A stretch of DNA of 64,000 bases, from positions 30,839,498 to 30,903,497 of the forward strand of contig CM075767.1 of assembly GCA_037974665.1 (NCBI GenBank), in the 5' to 3' direction. Source of the stretch: Ehretia macrophylla (lineage: Eukaryota; Streptophyta; Magnoliopsida; Boraginales; Ehretiaceae). Position numbers and translations under genes: made by a program. This document shows, in pieces, positions 1 to 11,233 of this stretch (positions within the stretch are counted from its first letter, which is position 1; every line of letters starts with the position of its first letter). The notes under the pieces were generated by a model. It worked only from the letters and a program-made list of their open reading frames with translations, was not told the origin of the DNA and ran no database searches.

Positions 1-314
1 GGGACAGCTTGCTTGCTTGCTGTGCCCTTTTTGGAACCCAAAATCGAACGTTTTCATCACTTTCGGGCCACTTTTCTTATTAAGCTCTGTTTTTCCGTCT
101 CGGATTGTATATCATCAGCTGTTAAAAGGACGACAACCTTACTCGCTGGACATTAGAGTGCCCTACAATGCGTTGATATCATGTCTTGTGAGGATGCTGT
201 GTTGTTGAAGCGGATGGGTTGTTGTAAAGCCCATTGGGCCTTCTGAATGGGCCATCTCTCTAGGTTGGGACTGTGAACCGTTAACCCAAAAAGGAATTCT
301 ACCACCAACATAAC

Positions 315-434
315 GGGGGCGATCATACCAGCACTAATGCACCGGATCCCATCAGAACTCCGAAGTTAAGCGTGCTTGGGCGAGAGTAGTACTAGGATGG
401 GTGACCCCCTGGGAAGTCCTCGTGTTGCATCCCC
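315..434 (+). rRNA. 5S rRNA gene, copy 1
   Basis: Encodes the 120-nt 5S RNA of the large ribosomal subunit, transcribed by RNA polymerase III from an internal promoter bound by TFIIIA. The start was set at the first G of the conserved GGGTGCGATC-type 5' end and the end at the fourth C after TTGCAT, which pairs with the 5' end to close the molecule. Box A, IE and box C all match the window majority. Differences are T4G and C116T. A C precedes position 1, as is usual for plant 5S genes, and a run of eight Ts follows the gene at 443-450. This copy looks structurally competent; whether it is transcribed cannot be read from sequence. Confidence 0.97.
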
Positions 435-990
435 CCATTCAATTTTTTTTCCTCCGGGTAGGGTTGCCAAGATACTTTATCCACCACATTTCTATTATCG
501 AATCCCACGGCACCTTGGGCAAGACAACTTCGCTTCACGTGGAGGCTGGGCCCGCAAACCGAGGGCGTAGGGCTTGTGACCAGGTCTCCGTCGCTTCGGG
601 GCCCATTACTTTTGATCCGTAAGGAGTTACGCGGCGCACAACATACCGTTGGAAAGCTCTCTGAGAGCTCTATGACGAGGGCAGCAAGCTTGCTCGGTAT
701 GCCTTTTTGGAGCCCAAATTCGAAAGTTTTCATCAGTTTCGGGCCATTTTTCTTATTAAGCTCTGTTTTTCCATCCCGGATCATACGTCCTGAGCTGTTA
801 AAAGGACGACAACCTTAGTCGCTGGACATTAGAGGGCCCTGCAATGCGTCGATATCACGTCTTACGAGGATGCTGCGTTAATGAAGCAGATGAGTTGTGG
901 TTAAGCCCATTGGGCCTTCTAAATGGGCCATCTCTCTAGGCTTGGACTGTGAACCGTTAACACAAAAAGTAATTATACCCCCGACATGAC

Positions 991-1110
991 GGGTGCGATC
1001 ATACCAGCACTAATGCACTGGATCCCATCAGAACTCCGAAGTTAAGCGTGCTTGGGCGAGAGTAGTACTAGGATGGATGACCCCCTGGGAAGTCCTCGTG
1101 TTGCACCCCC
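991..1110 (+). rRNA. 5S rRNA gene, copy 2
   Basis: Full length. C29T at a CpG and G87A inside box C (GGATGG[A]TGACC). Confidence 0.97.
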
Positions 1111-1666
1111 TTTTCAATTTTTTTTCCTCCGGTTAGGGTTGCCAAGATAGTTTATCCACCACATTTCTATTATCGAATCCCACGGCACCTTGGGCAAGAC
1201 AACTTCGCTTCACGTGGAAGCTGGGCCCGCAAACCGAGGGCGTATGGCTTGTGACCAGGTCTCCGTCGCTCCGGTGCCCATAACTTTTGATCCGTAGGGA
1301 GTTACGCGGCGAACAGCATACTGTTGGAAAGCTCTCCGAGAGCTCTACGACGGGGGTAGCTAGCTTGCTCGCTGTGCCCTTTTTGGAGCCCAAAATCGAA
1401 CGTTTTCATCAGTTTCGGGCCACTTTTCTTATTAAGCTCTGTTTTTTTGTCCCGGATCGTACGTTGTGAGTTGTTAAAACGACGACGACCTTACTCGCTA
1501 GGCATTAGAGTGCCCTACAATGCTTCGATATCACGTCTTCCGAGCATGCTGCTTTGTTGAAGTGGATGGGTTGTTTTTAAGCCCATTGGGCCTTCTCAAT
1601 GGGCCATCTCTCTAGGCTGGGACTGTGAACCGTTAACACAAAAAGGAATTCTACCCCCACCATGAC

Positions 1667-1786
1667 GGGTGTGATCATACCAACACTAATGCACCGGATC
1701 CCATCAGAACTCTGAAGTTAAGCGTGCTTGGGCGAGAGTAGTACTAGGATGGGTGACCCCTTGGGAAGTCCTCGTGTTGCACTCCT
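1667..1786 (+). rRNA. 5S rRNA gene, copy 3
   Basis: Full length. C6T, G17A, C47T, C95T, C117T and C120T. The two CpG losses (6, 47) and the 3' end changes weaken pairing in the terminal stem. Box A and IE are intact. Confidence 0.96.
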
Positions 1787-2343
1787 CTTTTCAATTTTTT
1801 TTCCTCCGGTTAAGGTTGCCAAGATACTTTATCCACCACATTTCTATTATTGAATCCCACGGCACCTTGGGCAAGACAACTTCGCTTCACGTGGAGGCTG
1901 GGCCCGCAAACCCAGGGCGTAGGGCTTGTGACCAGGTCTCCATCGTTCCGGTGCCCATAACTTTTGATCTGTAAGGAGTTACGCAGCGCACAGCATACCG
2001 TTGGAAAGCTATCCGAGAGCTCTACGACGGGGGCAGCTAGCTTGCTCGTTGTGCCCTTTTTGGGGCCCAAAATCGAACGTTTTCATCAGTTTTGGGCCAC
2101 TTTTCTTATTAAGCTATGTTTTTCCGTCCCTTATCGTACTTCGTGAGTTGTTAAAAGGACGACAACTTTACTCGCTGGACATTAGAGGGCCCTACAATGT
2201 GTCGATATCACGTCTTGCGAGGATGCTGCGTCGTTAAAGTGGATGCGTTGTTGTTAAACCCATTGGCCCTTCTGAATGGGCCATCTCTCTAGGCTGGAAC
2301 TGTGAACCGTTAACACAAAAAGGAATTCTACCCCCGACATGAT

Positions 2344-2463
2344 GGGTGCGATCATACTAGCACTAATGCACCGGATCCCATCAGAACTCCGAAGTTAAGC
2401 GTGCTTGGGCGAGAGTAGTACTAGGATGGATGACCCCCTAGGAAGTCCTCATGTTACACCCCC
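2344..2463 (+). rRNA. 5S rRNA gene, copy 4
   Basis: Full length. C15T, G87A and G97A (both box C), G108A at a CpG, and G113A. All five are C>T or G>A. Confidence 0.96.
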
Positions 2464-3020
2464 CTTTTCAATTTTTTTTCCTCCGGTTAGGGTTGCCAAG
2501 ATACTTTATCCACCACATTTCTATTATCGAATCACACGGCACCTTGGGCAAGACAACTTCGCTTCACGTGGAGGCTGGGCCCGCAAACCGAGGGCGTAGG
2601 GCTTGTGACCAGGTGTCTGTCGCTCTGGTGCCCATAACTTTTGATACGTAAGGAGTTATGCGGCCCACAACATACCGTTGGAAAGCACTCCAAGAGCTCT
2701 ACGACCGGGGCAGCAAGCGTACTTGTTGTGCCCTTTTTGGAGCCCAAAATCGAACGTTTTCATCAGTTTGGGGCCACTTTTCTTATTAAGCTCTGTTTTT
2801 CCGTCCCGGATCATACGTCGTGAGCTGTTAAAAGGACGACAACCTTACTCGCTGGGCATTAGAGGACCCTACAATAAGTCGATAGCACGTCTTGCGAGGA
2901 TGCTGAGTTGTTAAAGAGGTTGGGTTGTTGTTAAGCCCATTGGGCCTTCTGAATGGGCCATCTCTCTAGGCTGAGACTGTGAACCGTTAACACAAAAATG
3001 AATTCTACCCCCACCATGAC

Positions 3021-3140
3021 GGGTGTGATCATACCAGCACTAATGCACCGGATCCCATCAGAACTCCGAAGTTAATCGTGCTTGGGCGAGAGTAGTACTA
3101 GGATGGGTGACCCCCTGGGAAGTCCCCGTGTTGCAGTCCC
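3021..3140 (+). rRNA. 5S rRNA gene, copy 5
   Basis: Full length. C6T, G56T in box A, T106C, C116G and C117T. C6T, G56T and T106C are shared with copy 6, so the two are recent relatives. Confidence 0.96.
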
Positions 3141-3697
3141 CTTTTCAATTTTTTTTCCTCCGGTTAGGGTTGCCAAGATACTTTATCCACCCCATTTCTA
3201 TTATCGAATCCTACGACAGCTTGGGCAAGACAACTTCGCTTCATGTGGAGGCTGGGCCCGCAAACTGAGGGCGTAGGGCTTGTGACTAGGTCTCCGTCGC
3301 TCCGGTGCCCATAACTTTTGATCCGTATGGAGTTACGCGGCGCACAGCATACCGTTGGAAAGAACTCCGAGAGCTCTACGACGGCGGCAGCTAGCTTGCT
3401 CGCTGTGCCCTTTTTGGAGCCCAAAATCGAACGTTTTCATCAGTTTCGGGCCACTTTTCTTATTAAGCTCTGTTTTTCCGTCTCGGATCGTATGTCGTCA
3501 GCTGTTAAAAGGACGACAACCTTACTCGCTGGGCATTAGAGGACCCTACAATGCGTCGATAGCACGTCTTGCGAGGATGCTGCGTTGTTAAAGAGGATGG
3601 GTTGTTGTTAAGCCCATTGGGCCTTTTGAATGGGCCATCTCTCTAGGCTGAGACTGTGAACCGTTAGCACAAAAAGGAATTCTACCCCCACCATGAC

Positions 3698-3817
3698 GGG
3701 TGTGATCATACCAGCACTAATGCACCGGATCCCATCAGAACTCCGAAGTTAATCTTGCTTGGGCGAGAGTAGTACTAGGATGGGTGACCCCCTGGGAAGT
3801 CCCCGTGTTGCACTCCC
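3698..3817 (+). rRNA. 5S rRNA gene, copy 6
   Basis: Full length. C6T, G56T and G58T (two box A changes), T106C and C117T. Sister of copy 5. Confidence 0.96.
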
Positions 3818-4374
3818 CTTTTCAATTTTTTTTCCTCCGGTTAGGGTTGCCAAGATACTTTATCCACCCCATTTCTATTATCGAATCCTACGACACCTTG
3901 GGCAAGACAACTTCGCTTCATGTGGAGGCTGGGCCCGCAAACCGAGGGCGTAGGGCTTGTGACCAGGTCTCCGTCGCTCCGGTGCCCATAACTTTTGATC
4001 CGTAAGGAGTTACGCGGCGCACAGCATACCGTTGGAAAGCTCTCTGAGAGCTATTCGGCGATGGCAGCAAGCTTGCTCGGTATGCCCTTTTTGGAGCCCA
4101 AAATCGAACGTCTTCTTCAATTTTGGGCCACTTTTCTTATTAAGCTCTGTTTTTTTGTCCCAGAACGTACGTCGTGGGCAGTTAAAAGGACGAAAACCTT
4201 AGTCGCTGGACATTAGAGGGCCCTACAATGCGTCGATATCACGTCTTGCGAGGATGCTGCGTTGATGAAACAGATGGGTTGTTGTTAAGCACATTGGGCC
4301 TTCTAAATCGGCCATCCCTCTAGGCTTGGACTGTGAACCGTTAACACAAAAAGGAATTCTACCCCCGACATGAC

Positions 4375-4493
4375 GGGTGCGATCATGCGAGTACTAATGC
4401 ACCGGATCCCATCAGAACTCCGAAGTTAAGCGTCCTTGGCGAGAGTAGTACTAGGATGGATGACCCCCTAGGAAGACCTCATGTTGCACCCCC
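4375..4493 (+). rRNA. 5S rRNA gene, copy 7 (1-nt deletion)
   Basis: 119 nt long because one G of the run at 64-66 is missing, which changes the box A to IE spacing. Also A13G, C15G, C18T, G60C (box A), G87A and G97A (box C), T103A and G108A. With a shifted internal promoter and about nine changes it is probably a poor template. Confidence 0.93.
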
Positions 4494-5050
4494 CTTTTCA
4501 ATTTTTTTTCCTCCGGTTAGGGTTGCTAAGATACTTTATCCACCACATTTCTATTATCGAATCCCACGGCACCTTGGGCAGGACAACTTCCCTTCATGTG
4601 GAAGCTGGGCATGCAAACCGGGGGCGTAGGGCTTGTGACCAGGTCTCCGTCGCTCCGGTGCTCATAACTTTTGATCCGTAAGGAGTTATGCGGAGCGCAA
4701 CATACCGTTTGAAAGCTCTCTGAGAGCTCTGCGACGGGGGCAGCAAGCATGCTTGCTGTGCTCTTTTTGGAGCCTAAAATCAAAAATTTTCATCAGTTTC
4801 GGGCCACTTTTCTTATTAAGCTATGTTTTTCCGTCCCGGATCGTACTTCGTGAGTTGTTAAAAGGACGACAACCTTACTCGCAGGGCATTAGAGGGCCTT
4901 AAAATGCGTCGATATCACGTCTTCTGAGGATGCTGCGTTGTTGAAGCGGATGGGTTGTTGTTAAGCCCATTGGGCCTTCTAAATGGGCCATCTCTCTAGG
5001 CTGGGACTCTGAACCGTTAACACAAAATGGAATTCTACCCACACCATGAC

Positions 5051-5170
5051 GGGTGTGATCATACCAGCAATAATGCACCGGATCCCATCAGAACTCTGAA
5101 GTTAAGCGTGCTTGGGCGAGAGTAGTACTAGGATGGGTGACCCCCTGGGAAGTCCTCGTGTTGCACTCCC
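5051..5170 (+). rRNA. 5S rRNA gene, copy 8
   Basis: Full length. C6T, C20A, C47T and C117T. All three promoter boxes match the majority. Confidence 0.97.
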
Positions 5171-5728
5171 ATTTTCAATTTTTTTTTCCTCCGGTTAGGG
5201 TTGCCACGATACTTTATCCACCACATTTCTATTATCAAATCCTATGGCACCTTGGGCAAGACTACTTCGCTTCACGTGGAGGCTGGGCCCGCAAACCGAG
5301 GGCATAGGGCTTGTGACCAGGTCTCTGTCGTTCCGGTGCCCATAACTTTTGATCCGTAAGGAGTTACGCGGCGCACAGCATACAGTTGGAAAGCTCTCCG
5401 AGAGCTCTACGACGGGGGTAGCTAGCTTGCTCGCTGTGCCCTTTTTGGAGCCCAAAATCGAACCTTTTCATCAGTTTTAGGCCACTTTTCTTATTAAGCT
5501 ATGTTTTTCCGTCCCGGATCGTACGTCGTGAGCTGTTAAAAGGACGACAACCTTACTCGCTGGATATTAGAGGCCTTTACAGTGCGTAGATATCACGTCT
5601 TGCGAGGATGCTGCGTTGTTGAAGCGGATGGGTTGTTGTTAAGCCCGTTGGGCCTTCTGAATGGGCCATCTCTCTAGGTTGGGACTGTGAACCGTTAACA
5701 CAAAAAGGAATTCTACCCCCAACGTAAC

Positions 5729-5848
5729 GGGTGCGATCATACCAGCACTAATGCACCGTATCCCATTAGAACTCCGAAGTTAAACGTGCTTGGGAGAGAA
5801 TAGTACTAGAATGGGTTACCCCCTGGGAAGTCCTCGTGTTGCACCCCG
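5729..5848 (+). rRNA. 5S rRNA gene, copy 9 (degenerate boxes)
   Basis: Full length but altered in every promoter box: G56A (box A), C67A and G72A (IE), G82A and G89T (box C). Also G31T, C39T and C120G. Likely inactive by inference. Confidence 0.94.
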
Positions 5849-6404
5849 TTTTTCAATTTTTTTTCCTCCGGTTAGGGTTGCCAAGATAATTTATCCACCA
5901 TATTTCTATTATCGAATCCCACGGCACCTTGGCAAAACAACTTCGCTTCACGTGGAGGCTGGGCCCGCAAACCGAGGGCGTAGGGCTTGTGACCAGGTCT
6001 CCGTCGCTCCGGTGCCCATAACTTTTGATCCATAAGGAGTGACGCGGCACACAGCATACCGTTGGAAAGCTCTCCAAGAGCTCTACGACGGGGGCCGCAA
6101 GCTTGCTTGCTGTGCCCTTTTTGGAGCCCAAAATTGAACGTTTTCATCAGTTTCGGGCTACTTTTCTTATTAAGCTCTGTTTCTCCGTCCCGGATCGTAC
6201 GTCGTGAGTTGTTAAAAGGACGACAACCTTACTCGCTGGGCATTAGAGGGCCCTACAATGCGTCGATATCACGTCTTGCGAGGATGCTGCGTTGTTAAAG
6301 CGGATGGGTTGTTGTTAAGCCCATTTGTCCTTCTGAATGGGCCATCTCTCGAGGCTGGGACTGTGAACCGTTAACACAAAAAGGAATTCTACCCCGACCA
6401 TGAT

Positions 6405-6524
6405 GGGTGTGATCATACCAGCACTAATGCACCGGATCCCATCAGAACTCTGAAGTTAAGCATGCTTGGGTGAGAGTAGTACTAGGATGGGTGACCCCCT
6501 AGGAAGTCCTCGTGTTGCACCCTC
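6405..6524 (+). rRNA. 5S rRNA gene, copy 10
   Basis: Full length. C6T, C47T, G58A (box A), C67T (IE), G97A, C119T. Four of these are at CpG sites. Confidence 0.96.
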
Positions 6525-6995
6525 CTTTTCAATTTTTTTTCCTCCAGTTAGGGTTGCCGAGATACTTTATCCACCACATTTCTATTATCGAATCCCACGG
6601 CAACTTGGGCAGGACAACTTCGCTTCACGTGGAGGCTGGGCCCGCAAACCAAGGGCGTAGGGCTTGTGACCAGGTCTCCGTCGCTCCGGTGACCATAACT
6701 TTTGATCCGTAAGGAGTTATACTGCGCACAACATACCGTTGGAAAGCTCTCCGAGAGCTCTACGACATGGGCAGCAAGCTTGCTTGCTTTGCCCTTTTTG
6801 GAGCCCAAAATCGAACGTTTTCATCACTTTCGGTCCACTTTTCTAATTACGCTCTATTTTTTCATCCCGGATCGTACGTCGTGAGTTGTTAAAAGGACGA
6901 CAACCATACTCGCTGGACATTAGAGGGCCCTACAATGAGTCGATATCACGTCTTGCGAGGATGCTACGTTGTTGAAGCGGATGGGTTGTTGTTAA

Positions 6996-7019
6996 GCCCA
7001 TTGGGCCTTCTGAATGGGC
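6996..7019. promoter_or_regulatory. Conserved upstream inverted repeat (model unit, copy 11)
   Basis: GCCCATT (6996-7002) and AATGGGC (7013-7019) form a 7-bp inverted repeat lying at -86 to -63 relative to the copy 11 start. It recurs at this offset before most copies. It contains TGGGCC, the core of plant site II elements found in promoters of ribosomal-protein and other growth genes. Any role in 5S transcription is inference; the conservation could simply come from homogenisation of the whole spacer. Confidence 0.5.
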
Positions 7020-7050
7020 CATCTCTCTTCGCTGGGACTGTGAACCGTTA

Positions 7051-7081
7051 ACACAAAAATGAATTCTACCCCCGACATGAC
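7051..7081 (+). promoter_or_regulatory. 5S upstream control region (model unit, copy 11)
   Basis: The 31 bp before the gene run from an A-rich stretch (ACACAAAAAT, -31 to -22) through GAATTCTACCCCC to a C at -1. Plant 5S genes usually have a TATATA-like box near -28, a GC near -12 and C at -1. Here the -28 position carries only A/C-rich sequence, CC occupies the -12 area, and C at -1 is present. The same layout stands before the other full-length genes. Confidence 0.65.
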
Positions 7082-7201
7082 GGGTGCGATCATACCAGCA
7101 CTAATGCACCGGATCACATCAGAACTCCGAAGTTAAGCGTGCTTGGGCGAGAGTAGTACTAGGATGGGTGACCCCTTGGGAAGTCCTCGTGTTGCACCCC
7201 C
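7082..7201 (+). rRNA. 5S rRNA gene, copy 11
   Basis: Full length with only C35A and C95T. One of the copies closest to the majority and used here as the model unit. Box A and IE are intact. Confidence 0.98.
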
Positions 7202-7202
7202 C

Positions 7203-7217
7203 TTTTCAATTTTTTTT
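7203..7217 (+). terminator. RNA polymerase III terminator (model unit, copy 11)
   Basis: TTTT, then CAA, then eight Ts begin two bases after the gene. Runs of four or more Ts on the non-template strand terminate RNA polymerase III. The same double T run follows nearly every copy, with the second run varying in length or occasionally interrupted. Confidence 0.85.
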
Positions 7218-7421
7218 CCTCTGGTTAGGGTTGCCAAGATACTTTATCCACCACATTTCTATTATCGAATCCCACGGCACCTTGGGCAAGACAACTTCGC
7301 TTCACGTGGAGGCTGGGCCCGCAAATCGAGGGCGTAGGGCTTGTGACCAGGTCTCCGTCGCTCCGGTGCCCATAACTTTTGATCCGTAAGAAGTTACGCG
7401 GCGCACAGCATACCATTGGAA

Positions 7422-7436
7422 AGCTCTCCGAGAGCT
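7422..7436. repeat. Spacer palindrome 1 (model unit)
   Basis: AGCTCTC and GAGAGCT flank a single C, a perfect 7-bp inverted repeat. The GCTCT ends are also direct repeats 11 nt apart. Several spacers (for example near 8778, 9438, 10110, 11456, 12797, 39679 and 41700) have lost exactly this interval, as slippage between the direct repeats would do. Confidence 0.75.
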
Positions 7437-7449
7437 CTACGACGGGGGT

Positions 7450-7465
7450 AGCAAGCTTGCTTGCT
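7450..7465. repeat. Spacer palindrome 2 (model unit)
   Basis: AGCAAGC and GCTTGCT flank TT, a 7-bp inverted repeat 13 bp after palindrome 1. Elsewhere the stem appears as GCGAGC/GCTCGC (51871, 55925, 63905) with both arms changed together, and also as single-arm mismatch forms. Confidence 0.7.
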
Positions 7466-7758
7466 GTGCCCTTTTTGGAGCCCAAAATCGAACGTTTTCA
7501 TCTGTTTCTGGCCATTTTTCTTATTAAGCTCTGTTTTTCTGTCCCGGATCGTACGTCGTGAGCTGTTAAAAGGACGACAACCTTACTCGCTGGACATTAG
7601 ATGGCCCTACAATGTGTCGATATCACGTCTTGCGTGGATACTGCGTTGTTGAAGCGGATGGGTTGTTGTTAAGCCCATTGGGCCTTCTGAATGAGCCATC
7701 TCTCTAGGCTGGGACTGTGAACCGTTAACACAAAAAGGAATTCTACCCCTACCAGGAC

Positions 7759-7878
7759 AGGTGCGATCATACCAGCACTAATACACCGGTTCACATCAGA
7801 ACTCCGAAGTTAAGCGTGCTTGGGTGAGAGTAGTACTAGGATGTGTGACCACCTGGGAAGTCCTCGTGTTGCACCCCC
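7759..7878 (+). rRNA. 5S rRNA gene, copy 12
   Basis: Full length. G1A, G25A, A32T, C35A (also in copy 11), C67T (IE), G86T and C93A (box C). Confidence 0.95.
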
Positions 7879-8435
7879 CTTTTAAATTTTTTTTCCTCCG
7901 ATTAGGGTTGCCGAGATGCTTTATCCACCACATTTCTATTATCGAATCCCACGGCACCTTGGGCAAGACAACTTCGCTTCACGTGGAGGCTGGGCCCACA
8001 AACCGAAGGCGTAAGGCTTGTGACCAGGTCTCCGTCGCTCCGGCGCCCATAACTTTTGATCCGTAAGGAGTTATGCGGTGCACAACATACCGTTGGAAAG
8101 CTCTCTGAGAGCTCTACGACGGGTACAACAAGCTTGCTTGCTGCGCCCTTTTTGGAGCCCAAAATCGATCGTTTTCATCAGTTTCGGGCCACTTTTCTAA
8201 TTAAGCTCTGTTTTTCCATCCCGGATCGTACGTCGTGAGCTGTTAAAAGAACGACAACCTTACTTGCGGGACATTAGAGGGCCCTACAATACGTCGATGT
8301 CACGTCTTGCGAGGATGCTGCGTTGTTGAAGCGGATGGGTTGTTGTTAAGCCCATTGGGCCTTCTGAATGGGTCATTTCTCTAGGCTGGGACTGTGAACC
8401 GTTAACACAAAAAGGAATTTTACCCCCACCATGAC

Positions 8436-8555
8436 GGGTGCGATCATACCAGCACTAATGCACCGGATCCCATCAGAACTCCGGTGTTAAGCGTGCTTGG
8501 GCGAGAGTAGTGCTAGGATGGATGACCCCCTGGGAAGTCCTCGTGTTGCACCCCC
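8436..8555 (+). rRNA. 5S rRNA gene, copy 13
   Basis: Full length. A49G and A50T at the box A edge, A77G, G87A (box C). The spacer after it (near 8778) lacks palindrome 1, shortening the unit to 666 bp. Confidence 0.96.
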
Positions 8556-9101
8556 CTTTTCAATTTTTTTTCCTTCGATTTGGGTTGCCGAGATACTTTA
8601 TCCACCACATTTCTATTATCGAATCCCATGACACCTTGGGCAAGACAACTTCGCTTCACGTGGAGGCTGGGCCCGCAAACCGAGGGCATAGGGCTTGTGA
8701 CCAGGTCTCCATCGCTCCAGTGCCCATAACTTTTGATCCGTAAGGAGTAACACAGCGCACAGCATACCGTTGGAAAGCTCAACGACGGGGGCAGCAAGCT
8801 TGCTTGCTGTGCCCTTTTTGGAGCCCAAAATCGAACGTTTTTATTAGTTTCGGGCCACTTTTCTTATTAAACTCTATTTTTCTGTCCCAGATCGTACGAC
8901 GTGAGCTGTTAAAAGGACGACAACCTTACTCGCTGGACATTAGAGGGCCCTACAATGCATCGATATCACGTCTTGCGAGGATGCTGCGTTGTTGAAGCGG
9001 ATGGGTTGTTGTTAAGCCCATTGGGCCTTCTAAATGGGCCATCTCTCTAGGCTGGGACTGTGAATCGTTAACAGAAAAAGGAATTCTACCCCCGACATGA
9101 C

Positions 9102-9221
9102 GGGTGCGATCATACCAGCACTAATGCACCGGATCCCATCAGAACTCCGAAGTTAAGCGTGCTTGGGCGAGAGTAGTACTATGATGGGTGACCCCCTGGG
9201 AAGTCCTCGTGTTGCACCCCC
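9102..9221 (+). rRNA. 5S rRNA gene, copy 14
   Basis: Full length and the closest to the majority in the window: only G81T, which lies in box C. The following spacer lacks palindrome 1 near 9438. Confidence 0.98.
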
Positions 9222-9771
9222 CTTTTCAATTTTTTTTCCTTCGGTTTGGGTTGCCAAGATACTTTATCAACCACATTTCTATTATCGAATCCCACGGAAC
9301 CTTGGGCAAGAGAAGTTCGCTTCACGTGGAGGTTGGGCCCGCAAACCGAGGGCATAGGGCTTGTGACCAGGTCTCTGTCGCTCCAGTGCCCATAACTTTT
9401 GATCCGTAAGGAGTAACGCGGCGCACAGCATACCGTTGGAAAGCTCTACGACGGGGGCAGCATGCTTGCTTGCTGTGCCCTTTTTGGAGCCCAAAATCAA
9501 ACGTTTTCATCAGTTTCAGGCCACTTTTCTTATTAAGCTCTGTTTTTCCGTCCCGGTTCGTATTTTGTGTCCTGTTAAAAGGGCGACAAGCTTACTCGCT
9601 GGACATTAGAGGGCCCTACAATGCGTCGATATCACGTCTTGCGGGGATGCTGCGTTGTTGGGAAAAATGGATGGGTTGTTGTTAAGCCAATTGGGCCTTT
9701 TGAATGGGCCATCTCTCTAGGTTGGGACTGTGAACCGTTAACACAAAACGGAATTCTACCCCCACCATGAC

Positions 9772-9891
9772 GGGTGCGATCATACCAGCACTAATGCACT
9801 GGATCCCATTAGAACTCCGAAGTTAAGTGTGCTTGGGCGAGAGCAGTACTAGGATGGGTGACCCCCTGGGAAGTCCTCGTGTTGCACCCCC
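9772..9891 (+). rRNA. 5S rRNA gene, copy 15
   Basis: Full length. C29T, C39T, C57T (box A) and T73C, all four shared with copy 17 two units away. The following spacer also lacks palindrome 1 (near 10110). Confidence 0.96.
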
Positions 9892-10436
9892 CTTTTCAAT
9901 TTTTTTCCTCCAATTAGGGTTGCCGAGATACTTTATCCACCACATTTCTATTATCGAATCCCACGGCACCTTGGGCAAGACAACTTCGCTTCACGTGGCG
10001 GCTGGGCCAGCAAACCGAGGGCGTAGGGCTTGTGACCAGGTCTCCGTCGCTCTAGTGCCCATAACTTTTCATCCGTAAGGAGTAACGTGGTGAACAGCAT
10101 ACCGTTGGAAAGCTCTATGACGGGGGCAGCAAGCTTGCTTGCTGTTCCCTTTTTGGAGCAAAAAATCGAACGTTTTCATCAGATTCGGGCCACTTCTCTT
10201 ATTAAGCTCTGTTTTTCCGTCCCGGATCGTACGTCGTGAGCTGTTAAAAGGACGATAACCTTACTCACTGGACAATAGAGGGCCCTGCAATGCGTAGATA
10301 TCACGTCTTGCGAGGATGCTGCATTGTTGAAGCGGATGGGTTCTTGTTAAGCCCATTGGGCCTTCTGAATGGGCCATCTCTCTAGGCTAGGAATGTGAAC
10401 CGTTAACACAAAAAGGAATTCTACCCCCAGCACGAC

Positions 10437-10556
10437 GGGTGCGATCAGATTAGCACCAATGCACCGGATCCCATCAGAATTCCGAAGTTAAGCATGCTTT
10501 GGCGAGAGTAGTACTAGGATGGGTGACCCCCTGGGAAGTCCTCGTGTTGCACCCCC
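10437..10556 (+). rRNA. 5S rRNA gene, copy 16
   Basis: Full length. T12G, C14T, C15T, T21C, C44T, G58A and G64T (box A). Box C is intact, and the following spacer keeps palindrome 1. Confidence 0.95.
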
Positions 10557-11113
10557 CTTTTCAATTTTTTTTCCCCCGTTTAGGGTTGCCAAGATACTTT
10601 ATCCACCACATTTCTATTATCGAATCCCACGGCAGCTTGGGCAAGACAACTTCGCTTCACGTGGGGGCTGGGCCCGTAAACCGAGGGCGTAGGGCTTATG
10701 ACCAGGTCTCCATCGCTCCGGTGCCCCTAACTTTTGATCCGTAAGGAGTTATGCGGCGCACAACATACCGTTGGAAAGCACTCCGAGAGCTCTACGACGG
10801 GGGCAGCATGCTTGCTTGCTTTGCCCTTTTTGGAGCCCAAAATCGAATGTTTTCATCAGTTTCGGGCCACTTTTCTTAATAAGCTCTATTTTTTCGTCCC
10901 AGATCGTATGTCGTGAGCTGTTAAAAGGACGACAACCTTACTCGCGAGAAATTAGAGGGCCCTACAATGCGTCGATATCACATCTTGCGAGGATGCTGCG
11001 TTGTTGAAGCGGATGGGTTGTGGTTAAGCCCATTGGGCCTTCTGAATGGGTCATCACACTAGGCTGGGACTGTGAACTGTTAACACAAAAAGGAATTCTA
11101 CCCCTACCATGAC

Positions 11114-11233
11114 GGGTGCGATCATACCAGCACTAATGCACTGGATCCCATTAGAACTCCGAAGTTAAGTGTGCTTGGGCGAGAGCAGTACTAGGATGGG
11201 TGACCCACTAGGAAGTCCTCGTGTTGCACCCCC
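11114..11233 (+). rRNA. 5S rRNA gene, copy 17
   Basis: Full length. Shares C29T, C39T, C57T and T73C with copy 15; adds C94A and G97A. Its spacer, like that of copy 15, lacks palindrome 1, so gene and spacer were duplicated together. Confidence 0.96.

Noticed and set aside
315..434. tRNA or snoRNA genes linked to the 5S units
   Set aside because: No cloverleaf, tRNA A/B boxes or snoRNA C/D box arrangement was found in the spacers; the box A seen belongs to the 5S gene.
376..570. Recurring 60-130-codon reading frames in both strands across every unit (for example those starting MGESSTRMGD, MTPWEVLVLH, MIRKELRGAQ, MGSKKGTASK)
   Set aside because: They repeat at the 676-bp period, overlap the 5S gene or its spacer in several frames, vary freely in length by frameshift and stop, and show no coding bias. 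They are shadows of the repeat.
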